From Kitasatospora sp044457565 (lineage in GTDB: Bacteria; Actinomycetota; Actinomycetes; Streptomycetales; Streptomycetaceae), in NCBI RefSeq assembly GCF_044457565.1, contig NZ_JBITGZ010000030.1, positions 1-64,000 on the forward strand: DNA of 64,000 bases, in the 5' to 3' direction. A model generated the notes under the pieces. That model did no database searches and had not been told where the DNA came from. It was given only the letters and a program-made list of their open reading frames with translations. Shown here piece after piece: positions 1 through 8,988 of this stretch (position 1 is its first letter; each line of letters opens with the position of its first letter). The position numbers and the translations under genes were made by a program.

Positions 1-242
1 GCGCCGGGTGCGTTCTCGAAGGCGGGGTGGGCGCGCCGGGGGCGCGTGCGGGTCGGCGCGCCCGACTGTGGGGCGCGCCGGGTGCGTTCTCGAAGGCGGG
101 GTGGGCGCGCCGGGGGCGCGTGCGGGTCGGCGCGCCCGACTGTGGGGCGCGCCGGGTGCGTTCTCGAAGGCGGGGTGGGCGCGCCGGGGGCGCGTGCGGG
201 TCGGCGCGCCCGACTGTGGGGCGCGCCGGGTGCGTTCTCGAA
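1..242. repeat. 74-bp tandem repeat, about 3.3 copies
   Basis: The unit beginning gcgccgggtgcgttctcg recurs at 1, 75, 149 and 223, an exact period of 74 bp, and the array is cut by the window edge so its full copy number is unknown. The unit is rich in GC palindromes such as ggcgcgcc. A period of 74 is not a multiple of three, so the overlapping open frames here are artefacts of repeated GC-rich DNA. The following 243-453 holds only a small palindrome (tctgact-ggc-agtcaga, 277-293) and no gene I can support. The function is unknown. Confidence 0.9.
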
Positions 243-453
243 GTTGGACGCAAACCGGGCTCCTGCTCGAGACTGGTCTGACTGGCAGTCAGATGTATCA
301 GTCTTGGCTTGCCAGGTGATCCCGCCGAAGATGGGGTGTGGGCCCGGCCTGCGCCCCCTTTTCTCAAACACCAGCCACCCCATAGTCTGATTCTACCGAA
401 AGTGCGATCCGATTGTTTCAGACTTCGCCTGTAAGGACTTCCCGCCGCTGGAC

Positions 454-705
454 CTAAAGGGACTGGGCGCGGAGGATGTAGACGCGTTCGTCGCGCAGGA
501 CAATCATGTACCAGAAAATGCCGTCTTCGACGTCAGCGGTTTTCATTCTCTCGCCGGGCCCCTGATAGGTGGTGCCGTCCAGGTAAAGCGCTGCGGCGGC
601 GCGGACGATCTCGTCGGCCTTCTTCTCGACCTGGGCGACGAAGGCGAGCGGTGCGCCGGCTACGACGCCTTCCTCGTCCGGGTTGTACTCCCATACCCAG
701 GTCAT
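454..705 (-). CDS. Small hypothetical protein, toxin-like partner of a two-gene operon
   Basis: An 83-residue protein whose ATG overlaps the stop of the upstream gene by 4 bp, so the two are translationally coupled. It begins with a Trp-rich strand (WVWEYNPDEE), has a central helix and ends in short strands with FWYMIVLRDERVYILRA. That layout and size recall ParE/RelE-fold toxins, but I see no diagnostic catalytic residues, so the toxin label rests on size, fold impression and context. It could instead be an unrelated small protein. Confidence 0.6.
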   Translation of the reverse strand: MTWVWEYNPDEEGVVAGAPLAFVAQVEKKADEIVRAAAALYLDGTTYQGPGERMKTADVEDGIFWYMIVLRDERVYILRAQSL

Positions 706-1052
706 CCGCGCACCGCTTCGGCGGCGGCGTTGACAATGGCTCCGGCGAGGGCGGCCTGCTGCCTGCGCTCCTCCGGCGTCTGAGCGTGGTTGGCGAGGTA
801 CTCGGCGCGGTGCAGCTCGGCGAGTGTCTCCGGGTGGCGCGCGATCTCAATGTCCACCGCCCACTTCGTGGTGAAGCGCAGCAGGGGCTTGAGGCTCTGG
901 CGCTCCACCGCCTCCGTCATGGCGAGTGCCTGGTCTGCGGTCATCTCGGTCAGTCGGTGCGGGAGGAGGGCCGCCACAGCCTCGTACAAGGCCAGGGGCG
1001 TTCGGGCGGGCCGCGGGATCAGCTCCGGACCATGGATCGGCTGAACGCTCAT
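702..1052 (-). CDS. Small hypothetical protein, antitoxin-like first gene of the pair
   Basis: A 116-residue protein. I place the start at the ATG at 1052 because a purine-rich GGGAGGA lies just upstream on the minus strand; the longer open frame has Arg/Gly-rich low-complexity sequence before it. The body is alpha-helical (LTEMTADQALAMTEAVERQ and a later Ala/Glu-rich helix), resembling small accessory proteins that sit before toxin-like genes in Streptomyces. Its stop overlaps the next start by 4 bp. An antitoxin role is inferred from gene order and coupling only. Confidence 0.6.
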   Translation of the reverse strand: MSVQPIHGPELIPRPARTPLALYEAVAALLPHRLTEMTADQALAMTEAVERQSLKPLLRFTTKWAVDIEIARHPETLAELHRAEYLANHAQTPEERRQQAALAGAIVNAAAEAVRG

Positions 1053-1294
1053 CGATTCCTCCCTCTCAAGTACCCAGGACACCGTACGACAGCCAGCGCG
1101 CCGAGAGGTGGGTGCACGGCTTTTCGGGGAGGGGCGGCCGTCCGGCCCCCACCCCGCCCCGCCGCGCCGTAGGGCGGGACGCAGACCCGGGCTCCGGCCT
1201 GCGCCGACACCCACCGTCCAGCCCTGACCGGCTGTCAGTGATGCTCCAGACCCGGCCGCTTCGCGGCCGCGGCCGCAGGCGTAGTGTGCCGGCT

Positions 1295-1873
1295 GTGATC
1301 GAACTGAATTTCCGAGTGAAGGACCGGAATCGTCCGGTGAAGTCGTACGTGGTGCTGGCCGTTGTCGTCCTGGTAGCCGAGGGGCTCGCCGCGTTCGTCC
1401 GGCTCGGCGCGGTGGGCTTCTCCTGGCTGGCGGGCGGGACCATCACCCTCCTCGCCCCGCTTCTCTTCCTGTCGTACCGGAGCTGGAGCCGGGTCGGGGC
1501 CGACGGAATAACCATCTGTTGGGGCCTTGGGCATGGCCGCACCTACCCGTGGCGCGAGATCCGGTGGATCGACGTGCGCGAGACCAAGGGCCAAGGCTCG
1601 TCGTCGCACGCGGTCCGGATGTTCCTGGAGGGCGGGCGGCGTCGTTCGTTGCCCGGGCTCTACCGCAGTGCCATGCATCCCACCCCCGACTTCGACGAGC
1701 AGTTCCAGCGGGTCGTCAACTGGTGGGAGCTGAGCACGGACCACGCCGCACGGGTCCAGCCCCCAAAGCAGTTCCGGGACCGGCTGACTCCCACCGTGCT
1801 CGGCCTCGTCGTCGTACCCGCCATCACTGTCGTCGTCACGGCCGTCGCTCTCGTGGTCCTCGCGCCGCACTAG
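1295..1873 (+). CDS. PH-domain-like integral membrane protein
   Basis: A 192-residue protein read from a GTG at 1295. A TAGTGT box at 1282 lies about seven bases before that GTG, which fits leaderless translation; the longer open frame upstream is low-complexity. Two hydrophobic segments near the N-terminus (about 20-65) are followed by a beta-rich domain (about 70-150, with GADGITICWGLGHGRTYPW and WREIRWIDVRE), and a final hydrophobic segment ends the protein. This is the usual layout of bacterial PH-domain membrane proteins. The function is unknown. Confidence 0.75.
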   Translation: MIELNFRVKDRNRPVKSYVVLAVVVLVAEGLAAFVRLGAVGFSWLAGGTITLLAPLLFLSYRSWSRVGADGITICWGLGHGRTYPWREIRWIDVRETKGQGSSSHAVRMFLEGGRRRSLPGLYRSAMHPTPDFDEQFQRVVNWWELSTDHAARVQPPKQFRDRLTPTVLGLVVVPAITVVVTAVALVVLAPH

Positions 1874-2269
1874 GGTCTCTCCCGACAGGCCCGGCGCTGA
1901 TCCGAGCGTGCAGACCATCCAGGCCCGCAGCCCAGCCCTCCACCTCGTCAACCGTGACATCCCCACCCATGGCTGCTCAACGGACGACTTTCGAGCCAGT
2001 CACATCAACTGCGGCTGCAGTGCTAATCGGGTCTGAGTTGCGGATATCACTTCCCCGCAGGCGGGTTTGCTTGGGGTGGTATCGCGTGACTCGCGGGCCC
2101 GGGGAAAGCGCATTTAGTCTTCGGTGGCGTTCCGGGCGGGCCCTTGTGAACGAGTAGCGCTCTACTGTCGATCGGCTTTCGACTTCGCCTCTGGGGAATG
2201 GCATCCAGGAATGGGCGGCGGGTACCATGACGTGAGGGTCGCGGTACCCGTCAGCGGGTGATTTCTGGG
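1874..2269. other. Intergenic region, no gene seen
   Basis: 396 bp between two convergent genes. The open frames present are short and lack a plausible start or ribosome binding site. I see no RNA gene and no clear terminator stem. Confidence 0.5.
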
Positions 2270-3838
2270 CTAATTCGAGCTGCGGACGGGCCATTGCCTG
2301 GCGTGGAGTTGGCGCATTTCCCACCAGGGATCGTTCAACTGCCCCTTGCGGGCTTGGCGCTCTTCGGCGCGGGTGGGCTTGGGCAGGAGGAGCCTGCCCA
2401 GTCCGTTGTTGAGGCGGTGACTCTGGCAGGAGGGGCACTCCAGAGCGTCGGCGGGGGCTTCCTTGGTCAGTTCCTGGCCGGAGCCGAACGCGCCGCCCAG
2501 AGGGCCCTTGCAGGTCCAGCAGGGCCAGCGCTTGGCGTGGGCGTCGCGGACGGCCTGCTGCTTCTCCTCCCGCTCGGCCTTCCATGCCTTGTTCCGGCAG
2601 TCTCCGCAGAGCTCGGTGCCGTCGCTGGGCCTGCCGTGCTTGATCTCGTCCTGGCGGCGGTTGCAGCCGGGGCAGCGGGTGGCCTCCAGCCGCTTCTCCA
2701 GGGCTTCGTGGGCGGCCTGGTCCTCGGCGTCGAGGCGGGCCTGGACGCGGGCGCGGTACTCGGTGTGGGCGAGGGCGTCGTCGAGGGTCTGCCACTCGTT
2801 GGCGCCGAAGCGCCACCAGATCGCGGCGTGCGGCCCGTGTTCCTTCAGCTGGTCGAGGTGGCAGGCCAGGATCGGGATCCGCTTGCTGAAGTCGAGCGGG
2901 GCGAGGCGCGGCGGTGCCCAGTGTTGGACGGTGAGGTCCTTGACCTTGTTGAGGAGGTTGTTGAGTCCTCGGGGGCCGGCGCCGCCGAGGACCAGGGCGA
3001 TGGGCGGCAGGCTGTCGGAGCCGGCCATCATCGGGTACTTGCGCCGCCAGGTCTTCAGCTTCTTCGCTTCGCTGTGGTGCCCGTCGTGCTTCGGGTCGTT
3101 GTAGGTCAGGGCGAAGTACTCGGCGTACCGCTCGAACTTCGCGGCGATGAACTCGGGTGTCTCGTTGTGGAGGTCGACTTCGACCAGGAGCACGGGCACG
3201 CCGTCGGCGGGCGCGGTGAGGACGGCGTCGGCAAACTGGTTGCGCTCGCCCGGCAACGGGTGCGGTGCCTCGGTGATCCAGTCAGCGATCGTGCCGATCG
3301 GCTCGCCGGGGGTGGCCGGGCTGGTGAACGCCACGATGGTGTCGTTGACCGCCATGGCGTGCGGGGCCCCGGTGGCGCGGCCGACCGAGCGGGCCCGCCC
3401 GCCGATCTTCCGCTCCGAGGGCAGCGTGGACTTGGCCGCATCCAGGCCGAGGTCGGTCAGCCCCCAGATCACCGCCCCGGCCCCCGGCGGCCGGACGGGC
3501 CGGCGCTTCGGCGGGCGCACCGGAGCGGGCCCAGCCGCCTCGTCGCCGCTGTCGGCCGGCTCCGGCTGCTTCGGGATGCCGGAGGTGGTGCCGCGCTGCT
3601 CGGTCAACTTGTTCTTCGCGAGATCTCGCAGCCCCGAGGCGACCGTGTTCGGCTTCTCGTGGTCGGGCTGGGCCAGCCGCCAGACCTGCTTGACCGTGGC
3701 GACCTTCAGCACGCCCAGCACCTGGAGCACGCTGTGGCGCAGCGGGCCGGTGGATCCGTTGGGGTAGGCCTTGGCGCGGACGAAGTTCGTGCGCTTCTTC
3801 GCCGCCGGCTGTTCGGCGGGCTCCTGGTCCTGGCTCAT
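2270..3838 (-). CDS. Replication-relaxation family protein
   Basis: A 522-residue protein started at the ATG at 3838, preceded by GGGGAG; the longer frame adds Arg-rich sequence. The N-terminal winged-helix-like part (about 20-90, LRHSVLQVLGVLKVATVKQ and TVASGLRDLAKNKLTEQRG) and the middle domain with FADAVLTAP, LLVEVDLHNETPE and a conserved Tyr/Phe-rich helix (FERYAEYF) are the signature of the Replic_Relax family found on actinobacterial plasmids and conjugative elements. The C-terminal third adds two zinc-ribbon-like modules (CPGC...CGDC and CWTC...CPSC). A likely role is plasmid replication or mobilisation, consistent with the other plasmid functions here; the exact step is unproven. Confidence 0.85.
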   Translation of the reverse strand: MSQDQEPAEQPAAKKRTNFVRAKAYPNGSTGPLRHSVLQVLGVLKVATVKQVWRLAQPDHEKPNTVASGLRDLAKNKLTEQRGTTSGIPKQPEPADSGDEAAGPAPVRPPKRRPVRPPGAGAVIWGLTDLGLDAAKSTLPSERKIGGRARSVGRATGAPHAMAVNDTIVAFTSPATPGEPIGTIADWITEAPHPLPGERNQFADAVLTAPADGVPVLLVEVDLHNETPEFIAAKFERYAEYFALTYNDPKHDGHHSEAKKLKTWRRKYPMMAGSDSLPPIALVLGGAGPRGLNNLLNKVKDLTVQHWAPPRLAPLDFSKRIPILACHLDQLKEHGPHAAIWWRFGANEWQTLDDALAHTEYRARVQARLDAEDQAAHEALEKRLEATRCPGCNRRQDEIKHGRPSDGTELCGDCRNKAWKAEREEKQQAVRDAHAKRWPCWTCKGPLGGAFGSGQELTKEAPADALECPSCQSHRLNNGLGRLLLPKPTRAEERQARKGQLNDPWWEMRQLHARQWPVRSSN

Positions 3839-5113
3839 CGCTGCTGCTCCCCGTGTCGGTGATCTTCCGTCTCTCCTTCGATACCTCATGCCACCGACAG
3901 CCCGGCCCGGCGCCCGCCGCCATCCCCGCCCCATCACCCAGCCCGATCACCGAGCGGGCAGGCCGACAGGCCAGAAGGAGAAGGGCCAATCAGCGGCCCT
4001 GGAGCGCGCAAACCCCGCACGCCCCAGAACCGCCAACCACAACTACCAACAGACAAGGGCACAGAGGGGTTGCCGGGGTTTCGGCAGACCTTGGATTCGG
4101 CGCCTGACCTGCGGAAACTCCCCTGCTTCGGTGTTGACCGGTGGTCGGGGAGCTGGAGGGGGAACAGGTCGGGGAACAGGAGGGGGGAATCCTGGGCCCT
4201 CCGAAGGGCTCTAGCGGGGCGAAATCACCGCTGCCGGGCTCCCGGCCAGCGTACCCGTGCCGGGGCCGGCGGACACCGTTTCCGCTCGGCTGCGCGGCCT
4301 GGTGGGGCGTCAGGCGAGCAGCCGGCCGGTGCCTGCCACCGTCGGGTCCGGAACCGGTTTGGGCGCCGGGGCGGGGCGCAGCCGGGTGGCCGGCGGTGGG
4401 GTGCGGGCGGCGGCGAGGTGCTGGGGGATGACGGCGGCCAGGCCTTAGGCGGCCTCCAGGAGGAGCGGGTCCTCGCCGGGGGACGGTCTGTTGGCGGATC
4501 GCGTACCGACGCGGGGCGGCCCCAGGGCGGCTGCTGGCGGCCCTGGGGGCCGAGGGCGCGGCCAGGGCCGGGACCGAGACCGCGGCGGCCGGAGGGGTGC
4601 TCACGCCCCGTTCAACGAGTCGGGTCCGCCGCGGTGGCGGCCGGCGCCCCGCTCGGAACCATCACGCGGGCGTACGGGCTCCCGAGGTACGGCTTCGCTG
4701 GCGCTCGGGGTCGCTCAGGGAAGTTGTCGGCGTTCCCGAGGCCCCTTGTCCGCGCCTGTGACCTGGCACGTCGGCGCCGATCTGCTCGCGGGGAAGGGGA
4801 CCTGAAACGGGACCCGAAAGGGGATCTCAAAGAGGACTCCGAATGGGACTCCCGTCGGCGGTGGTCGGCATCAGCCCGCCCGCCGGCCGCCCGCGCGCAG
4901 CCGCCACACCTCCAACGCCAGGGCGTACAAAGGACACCCTGAGTACTGCAAACGGCACCATCATCGAGACCGGCACAGACTCCTACCGCCTCGCCACGAG
5001 CACGAGCTGAGCAGCCCGCCAAGGCCGGCTGACCGCAGCCTACGTTCCTCGGCGGCCAGCCGTCCTGGCGGACGGCTGGCCGTCCCGCGTTCGCGGTGTC
5101 CTTGGAAAAGGTC
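3839..5113. other. 1.3-kb region without a supported gene
   Basis: Open frames exist on both strands but are low-complexity and have no convincing start site or family resemblance. Within it, 4140-4200 has iterated GGGGAACAGG-like words and 4795-4855 has iterated GGGAxxxxGA-like words (encoding DLK/DPKG-like repeats in one frame), so local duplication is likely. I see no tRNA or terminator. A short unrecognised gene cannot be excluded. Confidence 0.45.
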
Positions 5114-5524
5114 TCAAGAATCGAGCACGGCGGCGACGCCCTCGATCTCGACGAGTTGGTCCTTGTAGCCGAGCACGGTGACGCCCATCAAGGTGCTGGG
5201 GACGTCATGGTCAGCGAACAAGTCCCGGACTACCTGCCAGGCAGCCACCAGGTCCTCCCGCCGGGCCGATGCGACGAGGACCCGGGTACTGATGACGTCC
5301 TGCAGTGACGCACCTGAGGCAGAGAGAGCGGCCTGCATGTTCTCCATGGCTTTCGCTGCCTGGCCTGCATAATCCCCGATCGCTGCTGTGGAGCCGTCAT
5401 CGTTCAGCGGACACGCCCCAGCGAGGAAGATCAGGCGTGACTCGGCGGGCGCAGTGGCCGCGTAGGCGTACTCGGCGACGTCGGACAGGGAGGCGGAGCG
5501 GATCAAAGTGATGGCACGAGCCAC
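5114..5524 (-). CDS. RidA family protein (enamine/imine deaminase-like)
   Basis: 136 residues, close to the family's usual 125-130. I chose the GTG at 5524 because GAAAGGA sits about ten bases upstream and this removes an Arg-rich non-homologous extension. RidA proteins hydrolyse reactive enamine/imine intermediates formed by PLP enzymes and act as cytosolic trimers. The family pattern is visible: early AYAATAPAESRLIFLAGACP, the helix QAAKAMENMQAALSASGAS, the substrate-binding Arg in VISTRVLVAS, and the C-terminal VEIEGVAAV. The gene stands alone between non-coding stretches, so its pathway partner is not apparent. Confidence 0.88.
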   Translation of the reverse strand: MARAITLIRSASLSDVAEYAYAATAPAESRLIFLAGACPLNDDGSTAAIGDYAGQAAKAMENMQAALSASGASLQDVISTRVLVASARREDLVAAWQVVRDLFADHDVPSTLMGVTVLGYKDQLVEIEGVAAVLDS

Positions 5525-5837
5525 GGTTGTCGGGTCCTTTCCCATCGGATGTTGAGCGCGGACATCCTGCCAACGACCAGTTGGCTTCCGCCTTCCCTTT
5601 TTCTCGCCGCCCCACGGCAACGCCGTCATTTCTGCTCGACATTCCCGCACCGGATGATCACCGACTGACTCCGGAACCCATCAAGAAACGCTGTTCGTAG
5701 AGATCAACGTAGCCACGGAGAGCGGTTGTCCCCTGCTCTGATCTGCGGCATCAAGGTGCCCGAGGGGCTATCTCGATGCAACCTCCGAGGCAACCTCCGG
5801 CCAACCAGCTGAGCAGCGGCCTGGCGGGTGGTCAGCT

Positions 5838-5904
5838 GTGCCTGGACTCGATAGTTGGCCAACGGGACGGCCTTGTTGGCCAGACGGGACACCTTGGTTG
5901 GCCA
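5838..5904 (+). repeat. Left inverted-repeat arm plus TTGGCCA iterons
   Basis: Positions 5838-5883 are matched in inverted orientation by 7117-7163 with only a few mismatches and one indel. Inside and after the arm, TTGGCCA occurs at 5855, 5876 and 5898, spaced 21 and 22 bp (two helical turns) with similar CGGGAC spacers between. This ends 46 bp before the SUKH gene start, so it could be an operator array, a recombination boundary, or both. Confidence 0.75.
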
Positions 5905-5949
5905 GGCACGCGGCGATCGGCCGACGAGCGGGCCGATTAGGCTGCGGCG

Positions 5950-7077
5950 GTGACTCTTCAGCCGCCCCGTCCTCTCACCCCCGAAGCCGCCCAGGCTCTT
6001 CACCGCCTGCACGGCGCCGACCTCGCGCCCGGCCTGAGCGAGCAGGAATTGGACGCGGTGGAGGCACGGTTCGGCTTCCGGTTCGCGGCCGACCACCGGG
6101 TCTTCCTGGCAGCCGGCCTCCCTCTTGGCAAGGGCTGGCCCAACTGGCGCGACGGTGAGGGCCCCGGCGCACTGCGCGACAGCCTCGGCTGGCCGGTCGA
6201 GGGCACGCTCTTCGACGTTCGCCACAACAGCTTCTGGCACCCGGCGTGGGGCGAGCGACCGGAGCAGCCGGAGGCCGCCGTCCAGATCGCGGAGACCTTC
6301 CTGGCCGACGTCCCCCAGCTCGTCCCGGTCTTCGGCCACCGCTACCTACCGGGAGCCCCCGGGCAGTTCGGACACCCCGTCCTGTCGGTCTACCAGACCG
6401 ACATCATCTACTACGGGGCCGACCTCACCGACTACATCCGTCACGAGTTCGCCGGCCTGCCGGCCCAGCTCGACGACGCCCGGGCCACCGTCCCGTTCTG
6501 GTCGTACGTCCTCGGGGAGAACAACGGCATCCCCAGACCGGCCACCTACACGACGCCGTACGACCCCTACGCCCGCACCACAGAGGAGGCGCTCACCGAC
6601 CTGCGGATGCTGGCCCTCGAACGCTCCCTGGGACGACACGTCAGTGCCGACCGGCTCATCCAGGCCGGTCTGGTCGCCCTCGTTCTGGACGTCGACACGC
6701 CCTCACTGCGGCTGCTCGCCGGGCTCGGACGCTCCGAGGAACCGCAGGCAGCGGGACTCTTCGACCAGGTCATGGACGAACTCGGTCTGCTGGCCGGCCT
6801 CCCTGTGGAGGAGTCCGAGATCCGCTGGGAGCTCGCTCACTGGTGGCTCACCCTGATCGTGAACGACAGCATCCACCCGGCCACCGGCGCTGACCTCCTG
6901 GGCCACGAGGCATGGGCACCGCTCGGCTATCCCGAAGCGCTGCACTCGATCGCCAGCGACGGCGCCGAGTACGAGAACTGGATCCCCGCCTTCGCCGACT
7001 CGTTGGAGACCATCACCGCGAGGATCATCGCCGAGGCCACGCGACTGCTCACCGGCCCCTGGCCACCGCTCTCCTGA
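5950..7077 (+). CDS. SMI1/KNR4 (SUKH) family protein with extra C-terminal domain
   Basis: 375 residues from a GTG at 5950. The first ~200 residues fit the SUKH superfamily: ALHRLHGADLAPGLSEQELDAVEARFGF, then ADHRVFLAAGLPLG and WRDG, then the ending strand PVLSVYQTDIIYYGADLTDYI. Bacterial SUKH proteins are mostly immunity proteins of polymorphic toxin systems. The C-terminal ~150 residues are helical, start at about TEEALTDLRMLALERSLG and are not assigned. The gene is enclosed by the 46/47-bp inverted repeats and has no toxin beside it, so it may be an orphan immunity gene moved as a cassette. Confidence 0.8.
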   Translation: MTLQPPRPLTPEAAQALHRLHGADLAPGLSEQELDAVEARFGFRFAADHRVFLAAGLPLGKGWPNWRDGEGPGALRDSLGWPVEGTLFDVRHNSFWHPAWGERPEQPEAAVQIAETFLADVPQLVPVFGHRYLPGAPGQFGHPVLSVYQTDIIYYGADLTDYIRHEFAGLPAQLDDARATVPFWSYVLGENNGIPRPATYTTPYDPYARTTEEALTDLRMLALERSLGRHVSADRLIQAGLVALVLDVDTPSLRLLAGLGRSEEPQAAGLFDQVMDELGLLAGLPVEESEIRWELAHWWLTLIVNDSIHPATGADLLGHEAWAPLGYPEALHSIASDGAEYENWIPAFADSLETITARIIAEATRLLTGPWPPLS

Positions 7078-7116
7078 CCCACTGCACCACCGAGACGTCT
7101 TCATCTGCACCAACAG

Positions 7117-7163
7117 CTGGCCAACAAGACTGTTCCGTTTGGCCAACTATCGAGTCCAGGCAC
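7117..7163 (-). repeat. Right inverted-repeat arm of the SUKH cassette
   Basis: Reverse complement of 5838-5883 with few changes, carrying two TTGGCCA words 22 bp apart in the opposite orientation. It ends one base before the stop codon of the next minus-strand gene (7165), so the arm abuts that coding end precisely. I found no target-site duplication outside the arms. Confidence 0.75.
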
Positions 7164-7164
7164 A

Positions 7165-8238
7165 TCAGCGCGGGTTTGGGTGCTGCCAGGCGCCGGCGGG
7201 CAGGGCCTTCGGGCCGCTGTCGCGGTGGGCGGCCTGGAGGGCGGCGATCGCGGTCAGGGCGGTGGGGTGGAGGGCGACCTGGTGGTGGCGCGGCTCGCGG
7301 ACGAAGTGGTCCGGCCGGCCGGGGCCGCCGTGGAGGATCGCCGCCCACTGGGGGACGTCGTGGATGCCGGCCTCGACCCAGCCGACCGGTCGGCCGTGGT
7401 GGAGCAGGACGTGGACCTTGCGGGCCTGGGGCCCGACGGCGTCGAGGTCGCGCCACATGGTGCGGGCCCAGCCGTCCGCGAGCGGGCGCACCCACTCCCA
7501 CGGCCCGTACCGCTCGGCCGGCCGGGCGGGCACCTCGGCCTCGCGCCGGCGGCCCACGAGTTCACGCCAGCGCTCTTCCGCCGACTGCTCCGGGGAGCGG
7601 CCACCAATGCTTTGACCTGCGGCATCAAGGTGTGCCGGGGGCGGCGCGTCACGGTCTGCGTCACGAATACCCGGCCCGGGAACAGCGTCGGCGGCCGGGT
7701 CGGCGGCGAGGGTGGCGGCGGTCTCGGCTTCGGGGCCGGCGGCGACGGCGCCGCGGTGACGGTGGTGGAGCTCGGCCTGCTGGAGGATCCGGGCGAGGAC
7801 GTCGGGCAGCACCTGGTGGAGCAGCGCGAGCGCCTGGTCGGCCTCGGCCGCGGTGTCGGCCTCCAGCGTGTGGAGGTAGTCGTGGACGGCGTTGTCGACG
7901 TCCTCGGCCAGGCTCACCAGTTGCTCGGCCACGGTGCCGGTCGGGGCGGTCCAGGGCAGCACCGGCAGCAGGGCCGGGGCGGGGCTGGCCGCGGTCGTCG
8001 GCGCCGCACTCAAGCCGGTGACCGAGCCGGAGCCAGGTGCCGGGAGCGGTGCGGTGACGACAGGGGCCGGTGCGGGCGTCGGCGCCGCTGACTTCCGTCG
8101 GCGCCTGTACGCCGCCGAGCGGCAGTTCGTGTCGCAGTACTGCGGCTGGCGGCCGCGCCTGCGCTCGCCTGCGGCGAGTGGCTTCCCGCACGCCAGGCAG
8201 TGCGGGACGTCCACCGGGCCCACCTGGTCAGGAATCAC
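7165..8238 (-). CDS. Hypothetical protein with N-terminal zinc-ribbon motif
   Basis: 357 residues from a GTG at 8238. A TAGCCT box about six bases upstream of the start on the minus strand suggests leaderless expression. Residues 14-49 hold CLACGKPL...QYCDTNCRSAAYRRRR, a CxxC/CxxxC zinc-binding motif with a basic tail. A Pro/Ala-rich linker, a helical segment (VAEQLVSLAEDVDNAVHDYL) and a C-terminal domain beginning GPWEWVRPLADGWARTMWRD follow. The same plan recurs in the gene at 8989-10314, so the two are paralogues. DNA or RNA binding is likely from the motif; the role is unknown. Confidence 0.7.
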   Translation of the reverse strand: MIPDQVGPVDVPHCLACGKPLAAGERRRGRQPQYCDTNCRSAAYRRRRKSAAPTPAPAPVVTAPLPAPGSGSVTGLSAAPTTAASPAPALLPVLPWTAPTGTVAEQLVSLAEDVDNAVHDYLHTLEADTAAEADQALALLHQVLPDVLARILQQAELHHRHRGAVAAGPEAETAATLAADPAADAVPGPGIRDADRDAPPPAHLDAAGQSIGGRSPEQSAEERWRELVGRRREAEVPARPAERYGPWEWVRPLADGWARTMWRDLDAVGPQARKVHVLLHHGRPVGWVEAGIHDVPQWAAILHGGPGRPDHFVREPRHHQVALHPTALTAIAALQAAHRDSGPKALPAGAWQHPNPR

Positions 8239-8451
8239 AAGATCAGGCTACGGGCGGCAGCGGACATCGTGACGCCTTGATCGTGATTTCGTGACGGCCA
8301 ACCTGTTGCGCGACCCCGTCACGCCCCCGCCCCGCTGCGCCCGTCGCCGTCGCGTCACGCCCGGGGCCGGTGAGCCCGGCGCAGGCCCGGCCGCCTGGCA
8401 GGGATTCAGCTACCGTGAGTTCAGTCCTGTATCTCTACGTAAGGATTGTCG

Positions 8452-8877
8452 ATGCCGTACTCACCGCTGCTGGTCAAGCCGATGAAGGACGAGCTGACCG
8501 CGATCGGCTTCACCGAACTGCTGAGCGCCGAGGACGTCGACCGGGCGATGGAGGAGGCCAAGAGCGGCATGACCCTGGTCGTCTTCAACTTCGTGGACGG
8601 CTGCGCGGCCGGCATGGCCCGCCCCGGGGTCCGCATGGCCCTAGACAACGGATCCAAGCGCCCCAACCGGCTGCTCACCGTCTTCGCCGAGCAGGACCTC
8701 GAAGCCACCGCCCGGATGCGCTCACACCTCGCCGACATCCCGCCCTCCCAGCCCTCCATCGCCCTCTTCAAGGACGGCGAACTCGTCCACTTCCTCCCCC
8801 GCCACCGCATCGAAGGCCGCGACGCCCAAGCCGTGGCCGACGACCTCACCGCCGCCTTCGACGAATTCGGCCAGTAG
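8452..8877 (+). CDS. BrxA/BrxB family bacilliredoxin with altered active site
   Basis: 141 residues from the ATG at 8452, six bases after AAGGA. Bacilliredoxins are cytosolic thiol-disulfide proteins that remove low-molecular-weight thiols from proteins. The family framework is clear: MPYSPLLVKPMKDELTAIGF at the start, CAAGMARPG in the active-site loop, then PNRLLTVFAEQDLEATARMR and PPSQPSIALFKDGELVHFLP. The family motif is normally C-G-C; here it reads D49-G50-C51, so the first cysteine is replaced by Asp. It may work through one cysteine, bind rather than reduce, or be inactive. It lies between the two zinc-ribbon paralogues. Confidence 0.85.
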   Translation: MPYSPLLVKPMKDELTAIGFTELLSAEDVDRAMEEAKSGMTLVVFNFVDGCAAGMARPGVRMALDNGSKRPNRLLTVFAEQDLEATARMRSHLADIPPSQPSIALFKDGELVHFLPRHRIEGRDAQAVADDLTAAFDEFGQ

Positions 8878-8988
8878 TCCCGCCCCCACTAGGCCCTGCG
8901 GCCCCACAGCACCAGCCGGCCCCGGAGCGCCACGCGCCCGGGGCCGGACTCGTCGACGCCTCTGATGGTGGCGCCGGACCGTCCTGGC

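Noticed and set aside
8..390. Three overlapping open frames in the first 390 bp
   Set aside because: They are translations of a 74-bp tandem repeat whose period is not a multiple of three; no start signal or family resemblance.
4070..4942. 290-codon plus-strand open frame
   Set aside because: Gly/Arg-rich low complexity, competing long frames on the opposite strand and no ribosome binding site; likely GC-driven openness.
5743..7632. 16-bp word ctgcggcatcaaggtg at 5743 and 7617 as attachment sites
   Set aside because: The second copy lies within a coding frame, similar words are scattered elsewhere, and no integrase is present.
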